Source: Acetobacteraceae bacterium (GTDB lineage: Bacteria > Pseudomonadota > Alphaproteobacteria > Acetobacterales > Acetobacteraceae). From it: a stretch of DNA of 12,093 bases. Both the position numbers and the translations under genes were made by a program. The notes under the pieces are model-generated. The model saw nothing but the letters and a program-made list of their open reading frames with translations. It was not told the origin of the DNA and searched no databases. Positions 1-6,725 of the stretch are shown here, piece after piece. Each line of letters opens with the position of its first letter. The stretch's first letter is position 1. Where the stretch lies: positions 1 to 12,093 of the forward strand of contig PKWQ01000423.1 of the NCBI GenBank assembly GCA_003133265.1, in the 5' to 3' direction.

Positions 1-1
1 G

Positions 2-1255
2 ACCGTGACCGAGCCGCAGGCGCTCGCCGCCGCCCGCGCCGCCGAGCGCGCGGTGATGGCCGGCAAGCAGGGACCGTTGCTGGGTATCCCGCTTGCCTAC
101 AAGGACATGTACGAAACCAAGGACGTGCGCACGACAGCGCATTCGCGGGTACTGGCAGAGAACGTGCCGGACGCGGACGCCGAGACCGTTCGCCGGCTGG
201 GTGCCGCCGGCGCGGTGATGCTGGGCAAGCTCGCCACGCACGAATTCGCCATCGGCGGGCCGTCGTTCGACCTGCCCTCGCCGCCGGCGCGCAATCCCTG
301 GGATGTCCGCCGCTTCACCGGCGGATCGAGTTCCGGCTCCGGCGCGGCGATCGCCGCCGGGCTGTGCCTCGGCTCGCTCGGCACCGACACCGGCGGGTCG
401 ATCCGGCTGCCGGCGGCCTATTGCGGCATCGCCGGGCTGAAGCCGACGCCCGGCCTGGTATCGCGCCGGGGCGTGATCCCGCTGGCCCCCAGCCTGGACA
501 CCGCCGGGCCGATGGCCTGGACCGCCGAGGACTGCGCCATCCTGCTCGACGCCATCGCCGGGCACGATCCGGCCGATCCCGCCTCGGTGCGGGGGCCGAC
601 CGCCTCCTATGCCCGCGCCATCGCCGCGCCGGTGAAGGGCCTGCGCGTCGGCGTGCTGCGGCGTTTCTTCGAGCGCGACGTGCCGGCCATGCCGGAAACC
701 CTGCTGATGATGGTTCGCGCCGCCAACGTGCTCAAGGATCTTGGCTGCCGGGTGGAAGACGCCGTGCTGCCGCCGGTGCAGGACTACAACGCGGTCGGAC
801 GGGTGATCATTTCCGCCGAGGCCTATGCCCAGCACGAGGCCAACCTGAAGACCCGGCTGGCCGACTATTCCCGCGCCTTCCGGGTCCGCGTGCTGGCCGG
901 CGGCCTGGTCCACGCGGTGGACTATCTCGCCGCGCAGCGCCGGCGCACCGCCCTGATCGCCGAGACCGCGAAGGCGTTCGAGCATTTCGACCTGCTGATC
1001 ACACCTGCCACCGCCAGCGCGGCGCCGATGCTGACGGACCAGCGCCCGGACGAGGGGTTCCTGCAACCGCTCATCACCACCGTCGCCAATGTCGCCGCCA
1101 TCCCCTCGATGGTGGTCTGCGGCGGCTACAACACCGCCGGCCTGCCGCTCGGGCTGGAGATCATGGGGCCGGCCTGGGGCGACGCCGCGGTGCTGCGGCT
1201 GGGGCATCACTATGAGCGCGCCAGCGACACCCGGGCCACGCGCCCCGCGTTCTGA
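2..1255 (+). CDS. Amidase-signature family enzyme, 5' end cut off by window edge
   Basis: This is an amidase-signature hydrolase of the GatA/6-aminohexanoate-cyclic-dimer-hydrolase fold, expected to hydrolyse a C-N amide bond in the cytoplasm; the substrate cannot be read from sequence. Counting from the GTG at position 5, the Ser-cisSer-Lys triad is visible: Lys33 in PLAYKD, the GGSSSGSG glycine-serine signature at 106-113 (cis-Ser probably Ser108) and nucleophile Ser132 in DTGGSIR, 24 residues further on as in the family. The C-terminal LITPATASAAP and GLPLGLEIMGP segments are also typical. The frame stays open to the left edge, and the first residues resemble the FVTVTEPxAL stretch that normally lies 40-60 residues into such proteins, so the GTG is probably not the start and the N-terminus is missing. 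The visible part is 416 residues; whole family members are usually about 450-490. It converges on the glycosyltransferase gene, 34 bases away. GatA itself is unlikely, since no gatB or gatC is adjacent, but cannot be excluded. Confidence 0.9.
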   Translation, partial: TVTEPQALAAARAAERAVMAGKQGPLLGIPLAYKDMYETKDVRTTAHSRVLAENVPDADAETVRRLGAAGAVMLGKLATHEFAIGGPSFDLPSPPARNPWDVRRFTGGSSSGSGAAIAAGLCLGSLGTDTGGSIRLPAAYCGIAGLKPTPGLVSRRGVIPLAPSLDTAGPMAWTAEDCAILLDAIAGHDPADPASVRGPTASYARAIAAPVKGLRVGVLRRFFERDVPAMPETLLMMVRAANVLKDLGCRVEDAVLPPVQDYNAVGRVIISAEAYAQHEANLKTRLADYSRAFRVRVLAGGLVHAVDYLAAQRRRTALIAETAKAFEHFDLLITPATASAAPMLTDQRPDEGFLQPLITTVANVAAIPSMVVCGGYNTAGLPLGLEIMGPAWGDAAVLRLGHHYERASDTRATRPAF

Positions 1256-1260
1256 TCCGT

Positions 1261-1288
1261 GCTCTGACCGGCGATGCTCTGACCGGCG
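1261..1288. repeat. Short tandem direct repeat between convergent genes
   Basis: GCTCTGACCGGCG occurs at 1261-1273 and again at 1276-1288, a period of 15 bases. It fills most of the 34-base gap between the amidase stop and the stop codon of the opposing glycosyltransferase gene. It looks like a local slippage duplication, and no function is evident. Confidence 0.6.
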
Positions 1289-1289
1289 C

Positions 1290-2264
1290 TCAGCCGCCCC
1301 GCAGGATGCGGGCACATTCCCGCATACGGCCGGCCAGTCCGCGCCGGGGCGGCATCCAGACCGGTTGCGACGGTATCTCCGGTAGTGCCACCGGCAATGA
1401 AGCAGGCGCGGCGCTGGCGCGATCGTGCCCGGTCGGGATGGCAAACCGGATCTCCAGCACATCGTAGGCCGACCGCAATTCGGCGCAGGTGGCGGCGAAC
1501 CGGTCCGCATCGCCGCTGCCCACGCCTTCCTCATATGTCTTCAGGCGATCGACGATGTCATAGACCGCGCGCAGCACAGCCACCGCCGCCGGGTAGTCCT
1601 CCGCGCCCGACGGCCCGGTCCGCGCCATCCAATGCTCGATCCGGGCATGCGCGAACGCGGCCAAGCCCGCCACGTCCTGCTCCGGGCGCACCCGGTCGGG
1701 GCTGGATGTGTAGCGGTTCACCTTCTCGATCCATCCCGCGACATCCGGATGCGACAGATGGTGGATGCAGATGCCGGTGCCCTCGGGGATATGGGCGACA
1801 TTGTCGGTCAGTACCGCCACCCCGCCATGCACTGTCGGACCGAACGCCACCGCGCCACGGCGGAAGAAGCGCACATGATGCTCCGGCCAGTAATAGGCGC
1901 GCGGGTCGAAGCGGCCGAGGATGTAGTCCTTCCGCGGCAGGTAATGCACATCCCGCGCCCGGTCGAAGTGCCGCCCGTGCAGGAACCGCACCGCCTCATG
2001 GCTCAGCATCTCGTCGTCGTCGAGGAACAGGACCCAGTCATGCACGCAGTGCGACAGGGCCAGCGCGCGGGTTTCCTCGACCGTCGGCGACCACGGCACA
2101 CGGATCACCGTATCGGCGATCCGCTCGGCGATCACGGCGGTGGCATCGGTGGAGGATTTATCGACGACAACCAGCTGATCGACGAAACGCGCCCCGCGCA
2201 GGCAGGTCTCGATCAAATTTTCCCGGTTATAGGCGACGACGAAGCCGCTGATTTTGGGGGTCAT
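1290..2264 (-). CDS. Glycosyltransferase family 2 protein
   Basis: This 324-residue protein is a GT-A fold family 2 glycosyltransferase, probably adding a sugar from a nucleotide-sugar donor to a cell-surface glycan; donor and acceptor are not predictable. The N-terminus has the family strand ISGFVVAYNRE (5-15), then LVVVDKSSTD (31-40), and the metal/nucleotide-binding acidic cluster LFLDDDE (79-85, Asp82-84). A later segment with PEHHVRFFRR and GPTVHGGV (about 127-149) resembles the WaaE/KdtX-like branch of beta-glucosyltransferases in lipopolysaccharide core synthesis. The last 100 or so residues are not recognised. The start was set at the ATG at 2262-2264 because family homology begins directly after it. 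A further upstream in-frame extension would run through the tRNA gene and is not credible. No membrane segment is seen. It lies downstream of tRNA-Pro on the same strand and probably has its own promoter, as no biosynthetic partner is adjacent. Confidence 0.85.
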   Translation of the reverse strand: MTPKISGFVVAYNRENLIETCLRGARFVDQLVVVDKSSTDATAVIAERIADTVIRVPWSPTVEETRALALSHCVHDWVLFLDDDEMLSHEAVRFLHGRHFDRARDVHYLPRKDYILGRFDPRAYYWPEHHVRFFRRGAVAFGPTVHGGVAVLTDNVAHIPEGTGICIHHLSHPDVAGWIEKVNRYTSSPDRVRPEQDVAGLAAFAHARIEHWMARTGPSGAEDYPAAVAVLRAVYDIVDRLKTYEEGVGSGDADRFAATCAELRSAYDVLEIRFAIPTGHDRASAAPASLPVALPEIPSQPVWMPPRRGLAGRMRECARILRGG

Positions 2265-2323
2265 CCGCGCGCATCCCGTGGCGGGCCCGGCGCCGATGCC
2301 GCCCACTCGCGGCATGGTAGCAC

Positions 2324-2339
2324 GAATACGGCGGTATTC
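2324..2339. repeat. Small perfect inverted repeat downstream of tRNA-Pro
   Basis: GAATAC, a 4-base loop GGCG, and GTATTC form a perfect 6-bp stem-loop. It lies 15 bases past the CCA end of the minus-strand tRNA, so it could be part of its 3' processing or termination signal. There is no T-run after it on the minus strand, so it is not a canonical intrinsic terminator. It could equally be an operator for the glycosyltransferase gene downstream. Confidence 0.35.
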
Positions 2340-2354
2340 AATCAATACGGGAAC

Positions 2355-2431
2355 TGGTCGGAGTGAGAGGATTCGAACCTCCGGCCCCTGCGTCCCGAAC
2401 ACAGTGCTCTACCAGGCTGAGCTACACTCCG
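2355..2431 (-). tRNA. tRNA-Pro (anticodon CGG)
   Basis: The minus strand folds as a complete cloverleaf. The acceptor stem CGGAGTG (2431-2425) pairs with CACTCCG (2365-2359), followed by discriminator A and an encoded CCA (2357-2355). The D-arm contains GCTCAGCCTGGTAGAGC. The anticodon stem CTGTG/CGCAG encloses the loop TTCGGGA, giving anticodon CGG, which reads the proline codon CCG. The T-arm is GGAGG-TTCGAAT-CCTCT with one G-U pair. A likely promoter lies directly upstream. CCG is a heavily used proline codon in the neighbouring genes. Confidence 0.95.
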
Positions 2432-2443
2432 ACCGAGGCGCGG

Positions 2444-2472
2444 CATATAGCCTCCCCCGGCGCATCCGGCAA
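2444..2472 (-). promoter_or_regulatory. Likely sigma-70 promoter of tRNA-Pro
   Basis: On the minus strand a -35 box TTGCCG (2472-2467) and a -10 box TATATG (2449-2444) are separated by exactly 17 bases. The -10 box ends 12 bases before the mature tRNA 5' end at 2431, so transcription would begin around 2437 with a very short leader. The -35 box begins just 1 base after the stop codon of the LOG gene. The position and spacing suit a stable-RNA promoter; this is a sequence match only. Confidence 0.6.
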
Positions 2473-2473
2473 G

Positions 2474-3055
2474 CTACAGCAGCGCGCTTGCTTCACCCTC
2501 TATCGTGGACAATGTACCGAGGCGCGCGAGCACCGCGTCTACCCCGTCCGCCGCCTCATACAACGCGCGCGTGTCGGGCCGGGCGAAGCCGTTGGCGATC
2601 ACCGCGTCGATCAGGGCCAGCACGGGGCGGGCGGAATTATTCACGTCGCAGATCAGGATTGGCTTGTCGTGCAGATGCAGCTGCCGCCAGGTGATGATCT
2701 CGATCGTCTCGTCGAGCGTGCCGAGGCCGCCGGGCAGCATGACGAAGGCATCCGCCTCCTCGGCCATCAGGCGCTTGCGGCTATGCATGCTGTCGGTGAC
2801 GATCAGCTCTGATAAACCCTCATGCGCGACTTCCAGGCGCATCAGGAAATCCGGGATCACGCCCAGCACTCGTCCGCCGGCGGCAACCGCCGCGTCGGCC
2901 ATGATGCCCATCAGCCCGATTCGTCCGCCGCCATAGACCAGCCTGATGTCGGCTTCGGCCAGCCCACGGCCGAGCGCGCGCGCGGCCTCGGCGAAGGCGG
3001 GGCTGGAACCGGGACGGGAGCCGCAGAACACGGCGACGGAGTGAATGGCGGTCAT
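2474..3055 (-). CDS. LOG family protein (TIGR00730-type Rossmann fold)
   Basis: This 193-residue protein belongs to the LOG family, whose studied members hydrolyse nucleoside 5'-monophosphates (cytokinin riboside monophosphates in plants and some bacteria) to free base and ribose 5-phosphate. The bacterial physiological substrate is often unknown. Visible signatures are the N-terminal VAVFCGSRPG (8-17), VYGGGRIGLMG (40-50), the SMHSRKRLM stretch (89-97) and the diagnostic PGGxGTxxE motif as PGGLGTLDE (108-116). The length fits the short LOG class. The start at 3055 is supported by AAGGA about 9 bases upstream of the ATG. It is divergent from the cytochrome c' gene, with 125 bases between the starts. 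No functional link with its neighbours is evident. Confidence 0.92.
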   Translation of the reverse strand: MTAIHSVAVFCGSRPGSSPAFAEAARALGRGLAEADIRLVYGGGRIGLMGIMADAAVAAGGRVLGVIPDFLMRLEVAHEGLSELIVTDSMHSRKRLMAEEADAFVMLPGGLGTLDETIEIITWRQLHLHDKPILICDVNNSARPVLALIDAVIANGFARPDTRALYEAADGVDAVLARLGTLSTIEGEASALL

Positions 3056-3180
3056 GAAATATATCCTTCGCGGGCGGTGTGGCCGGTAACGCCCGATTTG
3101 TCATGGATGATTTTTGCGGCCCTGTTGCCTGTGGCATGCCAGAGTTGGCTACCTTAACCCATCCCAAGAGAGGTTTTCAC

Positions 3181-3621
3181 ATGAAGAGACTATTCGTCGC
3201 GTTCGGATTGCTGCTGCTCGCCGCGCCCGTTCTGACCGCTCCGGCCCAGGCGCAGGACTACATCGCGATCCGCCAGGCCGGCCAGGACTTGATGGCGGGC
3301 ACCTTCGGCGGGCTGCGCATCGCCGTCACGGCCAAGACCGACGTGAAGACGCTGCTTCCTGCGGCCAACGGTCTGGCGGCCTGGATGCGCGTGTACCCGA
3401 CCTTGTTCCCCAAGGGAACCGAGACCGGCGGCAACACCAAGGCGCTGCCCGCGGTCTGGTCGGACCGTGCCGGGTTCGACAAGGCGGCCGCCAACCTCGT
3501 CGATGCGGCGCAGAAGCTGGCCGACCTCGCCAAGGCCGGCGATACCGAAGCCTTTGCCGCGCAGGTTAAGGTCGTCGGCGAGGCCTGCGGCGCCTGCCAC
3601 AAGGACTACCGCGCGAAGTAA
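3181..3621 (+). CDS. Periplasmic cytochrome c' / c-556 family protein
   Basis: This is a 146-residue exported four-helix-bundle cytochrome of the c'/c-556 group. A Sec signal peptide covers residues 1-24 (KR, a leucine-rich core, then a cut after AQA before QDY). The mature protein ends with the haem-binding motif CGACH (136-140) followed by KDYRAK, the C-terminal location that defines the class. Met38 lies where c-556 proteins have their methionine ligand, but whether the haem is five- or six-coordinate cannot be told. The start at 3181 was chosen because the signal peptide begins there and AGAGAGG lies 8 bases upstream; an open frame extending further upstream is not needed. The stop lies 1 base from the stop of the opposing cytochrome b561 gene. 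This c'/b561 neighbourhood suggests electron exchange between the membrane cytochrome and this soluble protein, or roles in NO handling known for cytochromes c'; both are inference. Confidence 0.92.
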   Translation: MKRLFVAFGLLLLAAPVLTAPAQAQDYIAIRQAGQDLMAGTFGGLRIAVTAKTDVKTLLPAANGLAAWMRVYPTLFPKGTETGGNTKALPAVWSDRAGFDKAAANLVDAAQKLADLAKAGDTEAFAAQVKVVGEACGACHKDYRAK

Positions 3622-3622
3622 C

Positions 3623-4297
3623 TCACAGCCTGGATACCAGCGCCGCCAGCACGGCGGCGCTGGCCATCACGATCGCGGCCAGCACCGGCCTTGCCAACCA
3701 TGGCGGGCGCACCCAGCCGGGCAACAGCTTGCGGCCGGTGATCATCGGGCGCACCAGATTCTGCCGCTTGAACACGCCATAGGCCGCCACGGCCAGCACA
3801 TGCGCCAGCACCGCCAACTCGATCAGCTTGAAGTTGAATGCGTGCAGGCTGGAGAGCCGATCCGACAACTCCTTGCCGATATATTTGAACAGCGGCCCTT
3901 CCACCATGATGTCGTCGTTGGCCGTCAGCCCGGTGCCAACCTGCACCGCCAGCAGCGCCAGCAACACCAGCACCATCCAGCCCCCGGCCGGATTGTGGCT
4001 CACCTCCCGGTCCGGCTCGCGCACGAACAGACCCGCCAGATGGCGGATCGCGGCGCGCGGGCTTTTCAGGAAGCTGGCGAACCGCGCCGTCTCCGACCCC
4101 AGGAAGCCCCAGGCGATCCGGAACACCAGCAAAGCGAGGATGGCGTAGCCGGACAGGAAATGCAGATCCATCCAGTTGCGCCTGTTGCTCAGCCAACTGA
4201 AGCCGACCAGCACCGCCAACGCCCAGTGAACTAGCCTCGTCGGGGCATCCCAGACCTTGACCGGCACAAGTGTCGTCGACGGCTCCGGGTCGTTCAT
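3623..4297 (-). CDS. Cytochrome b561-type membrane protein
   Basis: This 224-residue integral membrane di-haem b-type cytochrome of the b561/hydrogenase-cytochrome-b family probably passes electrons between quinones and periplasmic carriers. The start of the family fold is plain: KVWDAPTRLVHW (14-25). Four histidines are suitably placed as haem ligands: His24 (VHW), His46 (DLHFLSGY), His152 (SLHAF) and His166 (LAHV). Hydrophobic helices run at about 25-37, 48-67, 106-123 and 158-175, with a further anchor at 205-222. The ATG at 4297 was chosen over a more upstream one because CAGGAA lies about 10 bases before it and the family homology starts shortly after. The gene is tail to tail with the cytochrome c' gene; the two are a recurrent pair in proteobacteria, so the c' protein is its likely partner. 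Confidence 0.92.
   Translation of the reverse strand: MNDPEPSTTLVPVKVWDAPTRLVHWALAVLVGFSWLSNRRNWMDLHFLSGYAILALLVFRIAWGFLGSETARFASFLKSPRAAIRHLAGLFVREPDREVSHNPAGGWMVLVLLALLAVQVGTGLTANDDIMVEGPLFKYIGKELSDRLSSLHAFNFKLIELAVLAHVLAVAAYGVFKRQNLVRPMITGRKLLPGWVRPPWLARPVLAAIVMASAAVLAALVSRL
3637..3663. terminator. Perfect 11-bp inverted repeat at convergent cytochrome gene ends
   Basis: CCAGCGCCGCC (3637-3647) and GGCGGCGCTGG (3653-3663) are perfect complements around a 5-base loop AGCAC. The stem lies 15 bases past the cytochrome c' stop and inside the last codons of the cytochrome b561 gene, where it encodes alanine-rich sequence. It has no T-run. It may act as a bidirectional transcript end or 3' stabiliser, but part of the symmetry could come from Ala codons alone. 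Confidence 0.4.
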
Positions 4298-4422
4298 TCC
4301 GCGCTTTCCTGCCTGGTCCGGTCTGCCCGGGCATAGTCTTGCCCGACGCCCATGCGTCACGCCAGACAGGACACGCGCCGGCACGATTGCACGTCATGCA
4401 CGGCTCGGCCTAGGGTCGGCCA

Positions 4423-5490
4423 ATGACGGATGTCACCCCGCCGCCGGTCCAGCCGACCAATCTGCGCCAGACCTTGTTCATCGGGTTCGGGCTGTTGGCC
4501 GTTGCCCTCATTGTCGTGTTGGCCTTGCGGCCGATTTTCATGGCGCACGATGCCGAGCGAGCGGCCGCGCCGCCGGCCGGCAAGGTCCAGACACCGCGAG
4601 CCGCGCAGGGTCCGCCCGCGCCGGCGTTCGACATCGTCCGGGTCAATCCGGCGGGGGATACCGTCATCGCCGGCCGCGCCGCCCCCGGGGCGGAAGTAAC
4701 GATCCGCCAGGGCGGCAAGGAGATCGGCCACGCGCGTGCCGACGATCGCGGGGAATGGGTGTTCCTGCCCAGCGAACCGCTCGCCGCCGGCGCCAGGGAG
4801 CTGACCCTGTCCGAACGCACCAGGGACGGACAGGAGATCGCCGGCGCCGGATCGGTGCTGCTGGTGGTGCCGGAGCAACTGGCGCGAGACGCCGGGCTGG
4901 GGCAAGCGCCGCTGGTCGTGCTGTCCGACAACAACGCCGCGTCGCGGGTGCTGCAAGGGCCGGGCGCCACGGCCGGCGGCAAGCTCGGGCTGGGCACAGT
5001 GGATTACGACGATCGCGGCATGGTCCGCTTCGCCGGCACCGCCCCGCCCGGCGCGCATGTCCGGGTGCTGCTCGACGGACATGCGACCGGCGAGGCGACC
5101 GCCGATGCGGAGGGACGCTGGACGCTGGTTCCCACGCAGCCGGTGGCGCCAGGGCGGCACGTCCTGCGGCTGGATCGGCTGGGGCCGGGCGGCAAGATGG
5201 CGGAACGGATGGAATTCCCATTCCAGCGCGAGACGATTGCCTCCGGCTCCCTGAGCGAGGGCAGCCTGGTGGTACAGCCCGGGCAGAATTTGTGGCTGCT
5301 CGCCCGCCGCAGCTACGGCGCCGGCGTGCGCTACACGGTGATCTACGCGGCCAATCGCGGACAGATACAGAACCCCAACCTGATCTATCCCGGGCAGGTG
5401 CTGGCGCTGCCGCCCAGCGCGACCACGGATGGGTCTGCTGGAGCGGGATCGGATGCCGTCAATCCGGCCTCGTCCAGCAAATCGAGATAG
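4423..5490 (+). CDS. Membrane-anchored Ig-like and LysM domain protein
   Basis: This 355-residue protein is built as an envelope protein. A short cytoplasmic head leads to one transmembrane helix (about 17-40) and a Pro/Ala-rich linker (45-68). Two similar Ig-like beta modules follow (about 69-150 and 186-268), each showing the pattern AGxAxPGAxVxI/V...GxAxADxxGxW. The C-terminal LysM domain (about 282-329) carries VVQPGQNLWLLARRSYGAG and NPNLIYPGQVLALP. LysM domains bind N-acetylglucosamine-containing glycans, so it probably contacts peptidoglycan in the periplasm; no catalytic domain is seen. AGGG lies about 9 bases before the ATG. The last 25 or so residues, after the LysM domain, are low-complexity Ser/Ala and are encoded opposite the 3' end of the next gene. 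The gene starts divergently from cytochrome b561, with a 125-base gap. Confidence 0.9.
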   Translation: MTDVTPPPVQPTNLRQTLFIGFGLLAVALIVVLALRPIFMAHDAERAAAPPAGKVQTPRAAQGPPAPAFDIVRVNPAGDTVIAGRAAPGAEVTIRQGGKEIGHARADDRGEWVFLPSEPLAAGARELTLSERTRDGQEIAGAGSVLLVVPEQLARDAGLGQAPLVVLSDNNAASRVLQGPGATAGGKLGLGTVDYDDRGMVRFAGTAPPGAHVRVLLDGHATGEATADAEGRWTLVPTQPVAPGRHVLRLDRLGPGGKMAERMEFPFQRETIASGSLSEGSLVVQPGQNLWLLARRSYGAGVRYTVIYAANRGQIQNPNLIYPGQVLALPPSATTDGSAGAGSDAVNPASSSKSR

Positions 5491-5903
5491 GGGTCGAGTT
5501 CCAGCAGGAACCGGGTGATTTCCGTCAGCAGGCTGGTCGTGGCGACCGGCAGCCCGACCGCCGCGCTGGTTTCCAGCAGTATGCTGTGATCGGCCAGCAG
5601 CTGCACCCGCCACGCCGGCGGCAAAGCGCGGTTCAGCGCGCGCACGACGGCGAAGCTTTGCGGACGCAGTTCGCCCGCACCGTCCAGCGCCGTGCTGGGC
5701 ACCCGGCCGAGGGTCGCCTGCAACACCAGATGCCCCTCTGGCGCGCCCGTCGCGGAAACCAGCCGCGCGCGGATGTCGCGCATCCGCCAGCGGAAGCCGA
5801 AGCCCGGCGGCACTTCGGGCACGCGCGGCGACAGCCGCCCGTGCTGATCGACCGAGAACGCACCGAGCGTGAAAAGACCGGTGAAGGGCGCATCGAGTTG
5901 CAT
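5385..5903 (-). CDS. Conserved-looking hypothetical protein, overlaps LysM gene antisense
   Basis: I do not recognise this 172-residue protein. It begins MQLDAPFTGLFTLGAF, has a mixed alpha/beta composition, no signal peptide and no membrane helix. Residues about 121-146 form an acidic amphipathic helix region (LTEITRFLLELDPYLDLLDE), and the last 25 or so residues are a loose Pro/Ser/Ala tail. GGAG lies 12 bases before the ATG at 5903; an alternative ATG at 5924 would add seven residues but has no good ribosome site. That this strand and frame are coding is supported by the ordered, non-arginine-rich composition of the protein compared with the other frames. Its 3' end runs 106 bases into the opposing LysM gene, so the tails of both proteins come from the same DNA. 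It is divergent from psd. Confidence 0.7.
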   Translation of the reverse strand: MQLDAPFTGLFTLGAFSVDQHGRLSPRVPEVPPGFGFRWRMRDIRARLVSATGAPEGHLVLQATLGRVPSTALDGAGELRPQSFAVVRALNRALPPAWRVQLLADHSILLETSAAVGLPVATTSLLTEITRFLLELDPYLDLLDEAGLTASDPAPADPSVVALGGSASTCPG

Positions 5904-5965
5904 CGGGCTATCATTCTCCACCATCGACCGGGCCCGATCCGCTATACTCCGGGCTCGGCACAGTC

Positions 5966-5994
5966 TTGCCCGGTCTAGATGAACCATCCATAAA
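5966..5994 (+). promoter_or_regulatory. Candidate promoter of psd-pssA
   Basis: TTGCCC (5966-5971) and CATAAA (5989-5994) are spaced by 17 bases, giving a predicted transcription start near 6001 and a leader of about 40 bases before psd. The -35 box resembles the one in front of tRNA-Pro. The leader contains a 7-bp inverted repeat, GATGCTC (6010-6016) and GAGCATC (6024-6030), with a 7-base loop, just before the start codon. This is a sequence match only. Confidence 0.4.
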
Positions 5995-6041
5995 CCCGCC
6001 CGCAGCAGGGATGCTCCTGCCCAGAGCATCGGGATACATCC

Positions 6042-6725
6042 ATGGCCCTCGCCGCCTCGCTTCGCATGGTGCTTGCACCGCCGCATCCCGCCGGCCGCCC
6101 CTTCATCCTGGCAGGTGTGGTGGCATTGCTGCTCGGCCTGGTGCTGACGGCCTGGCTGGCCTGGCTCGGGCTGATCTTCACTCTGTTCTGCCTGTATTTC
6201 TTCCGCGACCCCGAGCGCGTGCCGCCCGGCCGCCCCGGCGCGGTGCTGGCACCGGCGGACGGACGCGTGGTGTCGGTCGGCCCCGCCGTGCCGCCGCTGG
6301 AACTCGGCCTGGGCGACACGCCGCGCTGGCGGATCGCCATCTTCCTCTCGGTGCTGGATGTGCATGTGAACCGCATTCCCGTCGACGGCACGGTGACCCG
6401 CATCGCCTACCGGCACGGCACCTTCGTCAACGCCAGCCTGGACAAAGCATCCGACGACAACGAACGCAACGCGCTGGCGATCCGCCTGCCGGACGGGCGG
6501 GAAATGGCGGTGGTGCAGATCGCCGGCCTGATCGCCCGGCGCATCGTCTGCGACGCGCGCGAGGGCGATGCGGTACATGCCGGCGCGCGCTTCGGCATCA
6601 TCCGCTTCGGCAGCCGCACCGACCTCTATCTGCCCGAGGGCGTGCGCCCGCTGGTGGCCGAGGGCCAGACCATGATCGGCGGCGAGACGGTGGTGGCGGA
6701 ACTCGACGCGGTGGCGCCGGCATGA
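6042..6725 (+). CDS. psd: Phosphatidylserine decarboxylase proenzyme
   Basis: This 227-residue enzyme decarboxylates phosphatidylserine to phosphatidylethanolamine at the inner membrane, using a pyruvoyl group made by self-cleavage. It is the short archaeal-type (PSD-A) form. Membrane segments cover about 20-53, followed by FFRDPERVPP. The catalytic residues are visible: Asp73 in APADGR, His108 in LDVHVNR and Ser191 in RFGSRTDLYLP. Cleavage is expected between Gly190 and Ser191, which becomes the pyruvoyl group. The ATG at 6042 was chosen because it leads into an RMVLAPPHPAGRPF-like N-terminus; a downstream ATG at 6066 is possible, and no strong ribosome site is seen for either. The stop overlaps the pssA start as ATGA, so the two are translationally coupled and catalyse consecutive steps, in reverse gene order. 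Confidence 0.95.
   Translation: MALAASLRMVLAPPHPAGRPFILAGVVALLLGLVLTAWLAWLGLIFTLFCLYFFRDPERVPPGRPGAVLAPADGRVVSVGPAVPPLELGLGDTPRWRIAIFLSVLDVHVNRIPVDGTVTRIAYRHGTFVNASLDKASDDNERNALAIRLPDGREMAVVQIAGLIARRIVCDAREGDAVHAGARFGIIRFGSRTDLYLPEGVRPLVAEGQTMIGGETVVAELDAVAPA

Noticed and set aside
1425..2366. Long plus-strand open frame opposite the glycosyltransferase
   Set aside because: Its translation has no family signature and is a shadow of the real minus-strand gene in GC-rich DNA.
2265..2402. N-terminal extension of the glycosyltransferase frame by 46 codons
   Set aside because: It runs through the 3' half of a well-formed tRNA-Pro, and family homology starts directly at the ATG at 2264.
4357..5613. 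418-codon minus-strand open frame opposite the LysM gene
   Set aside because: Its composition is rich in Arg, Gly and Gln without motifs, while the plus strand encodes clear Ig-like and LysM domains.
5943..5948. TATACT as a -10 box for psd
   Set aside because: No acceptable -35 box lies 16-18 bases upstream; TTGCCC-N17-CATAAA slightly downstream is the better candidate.
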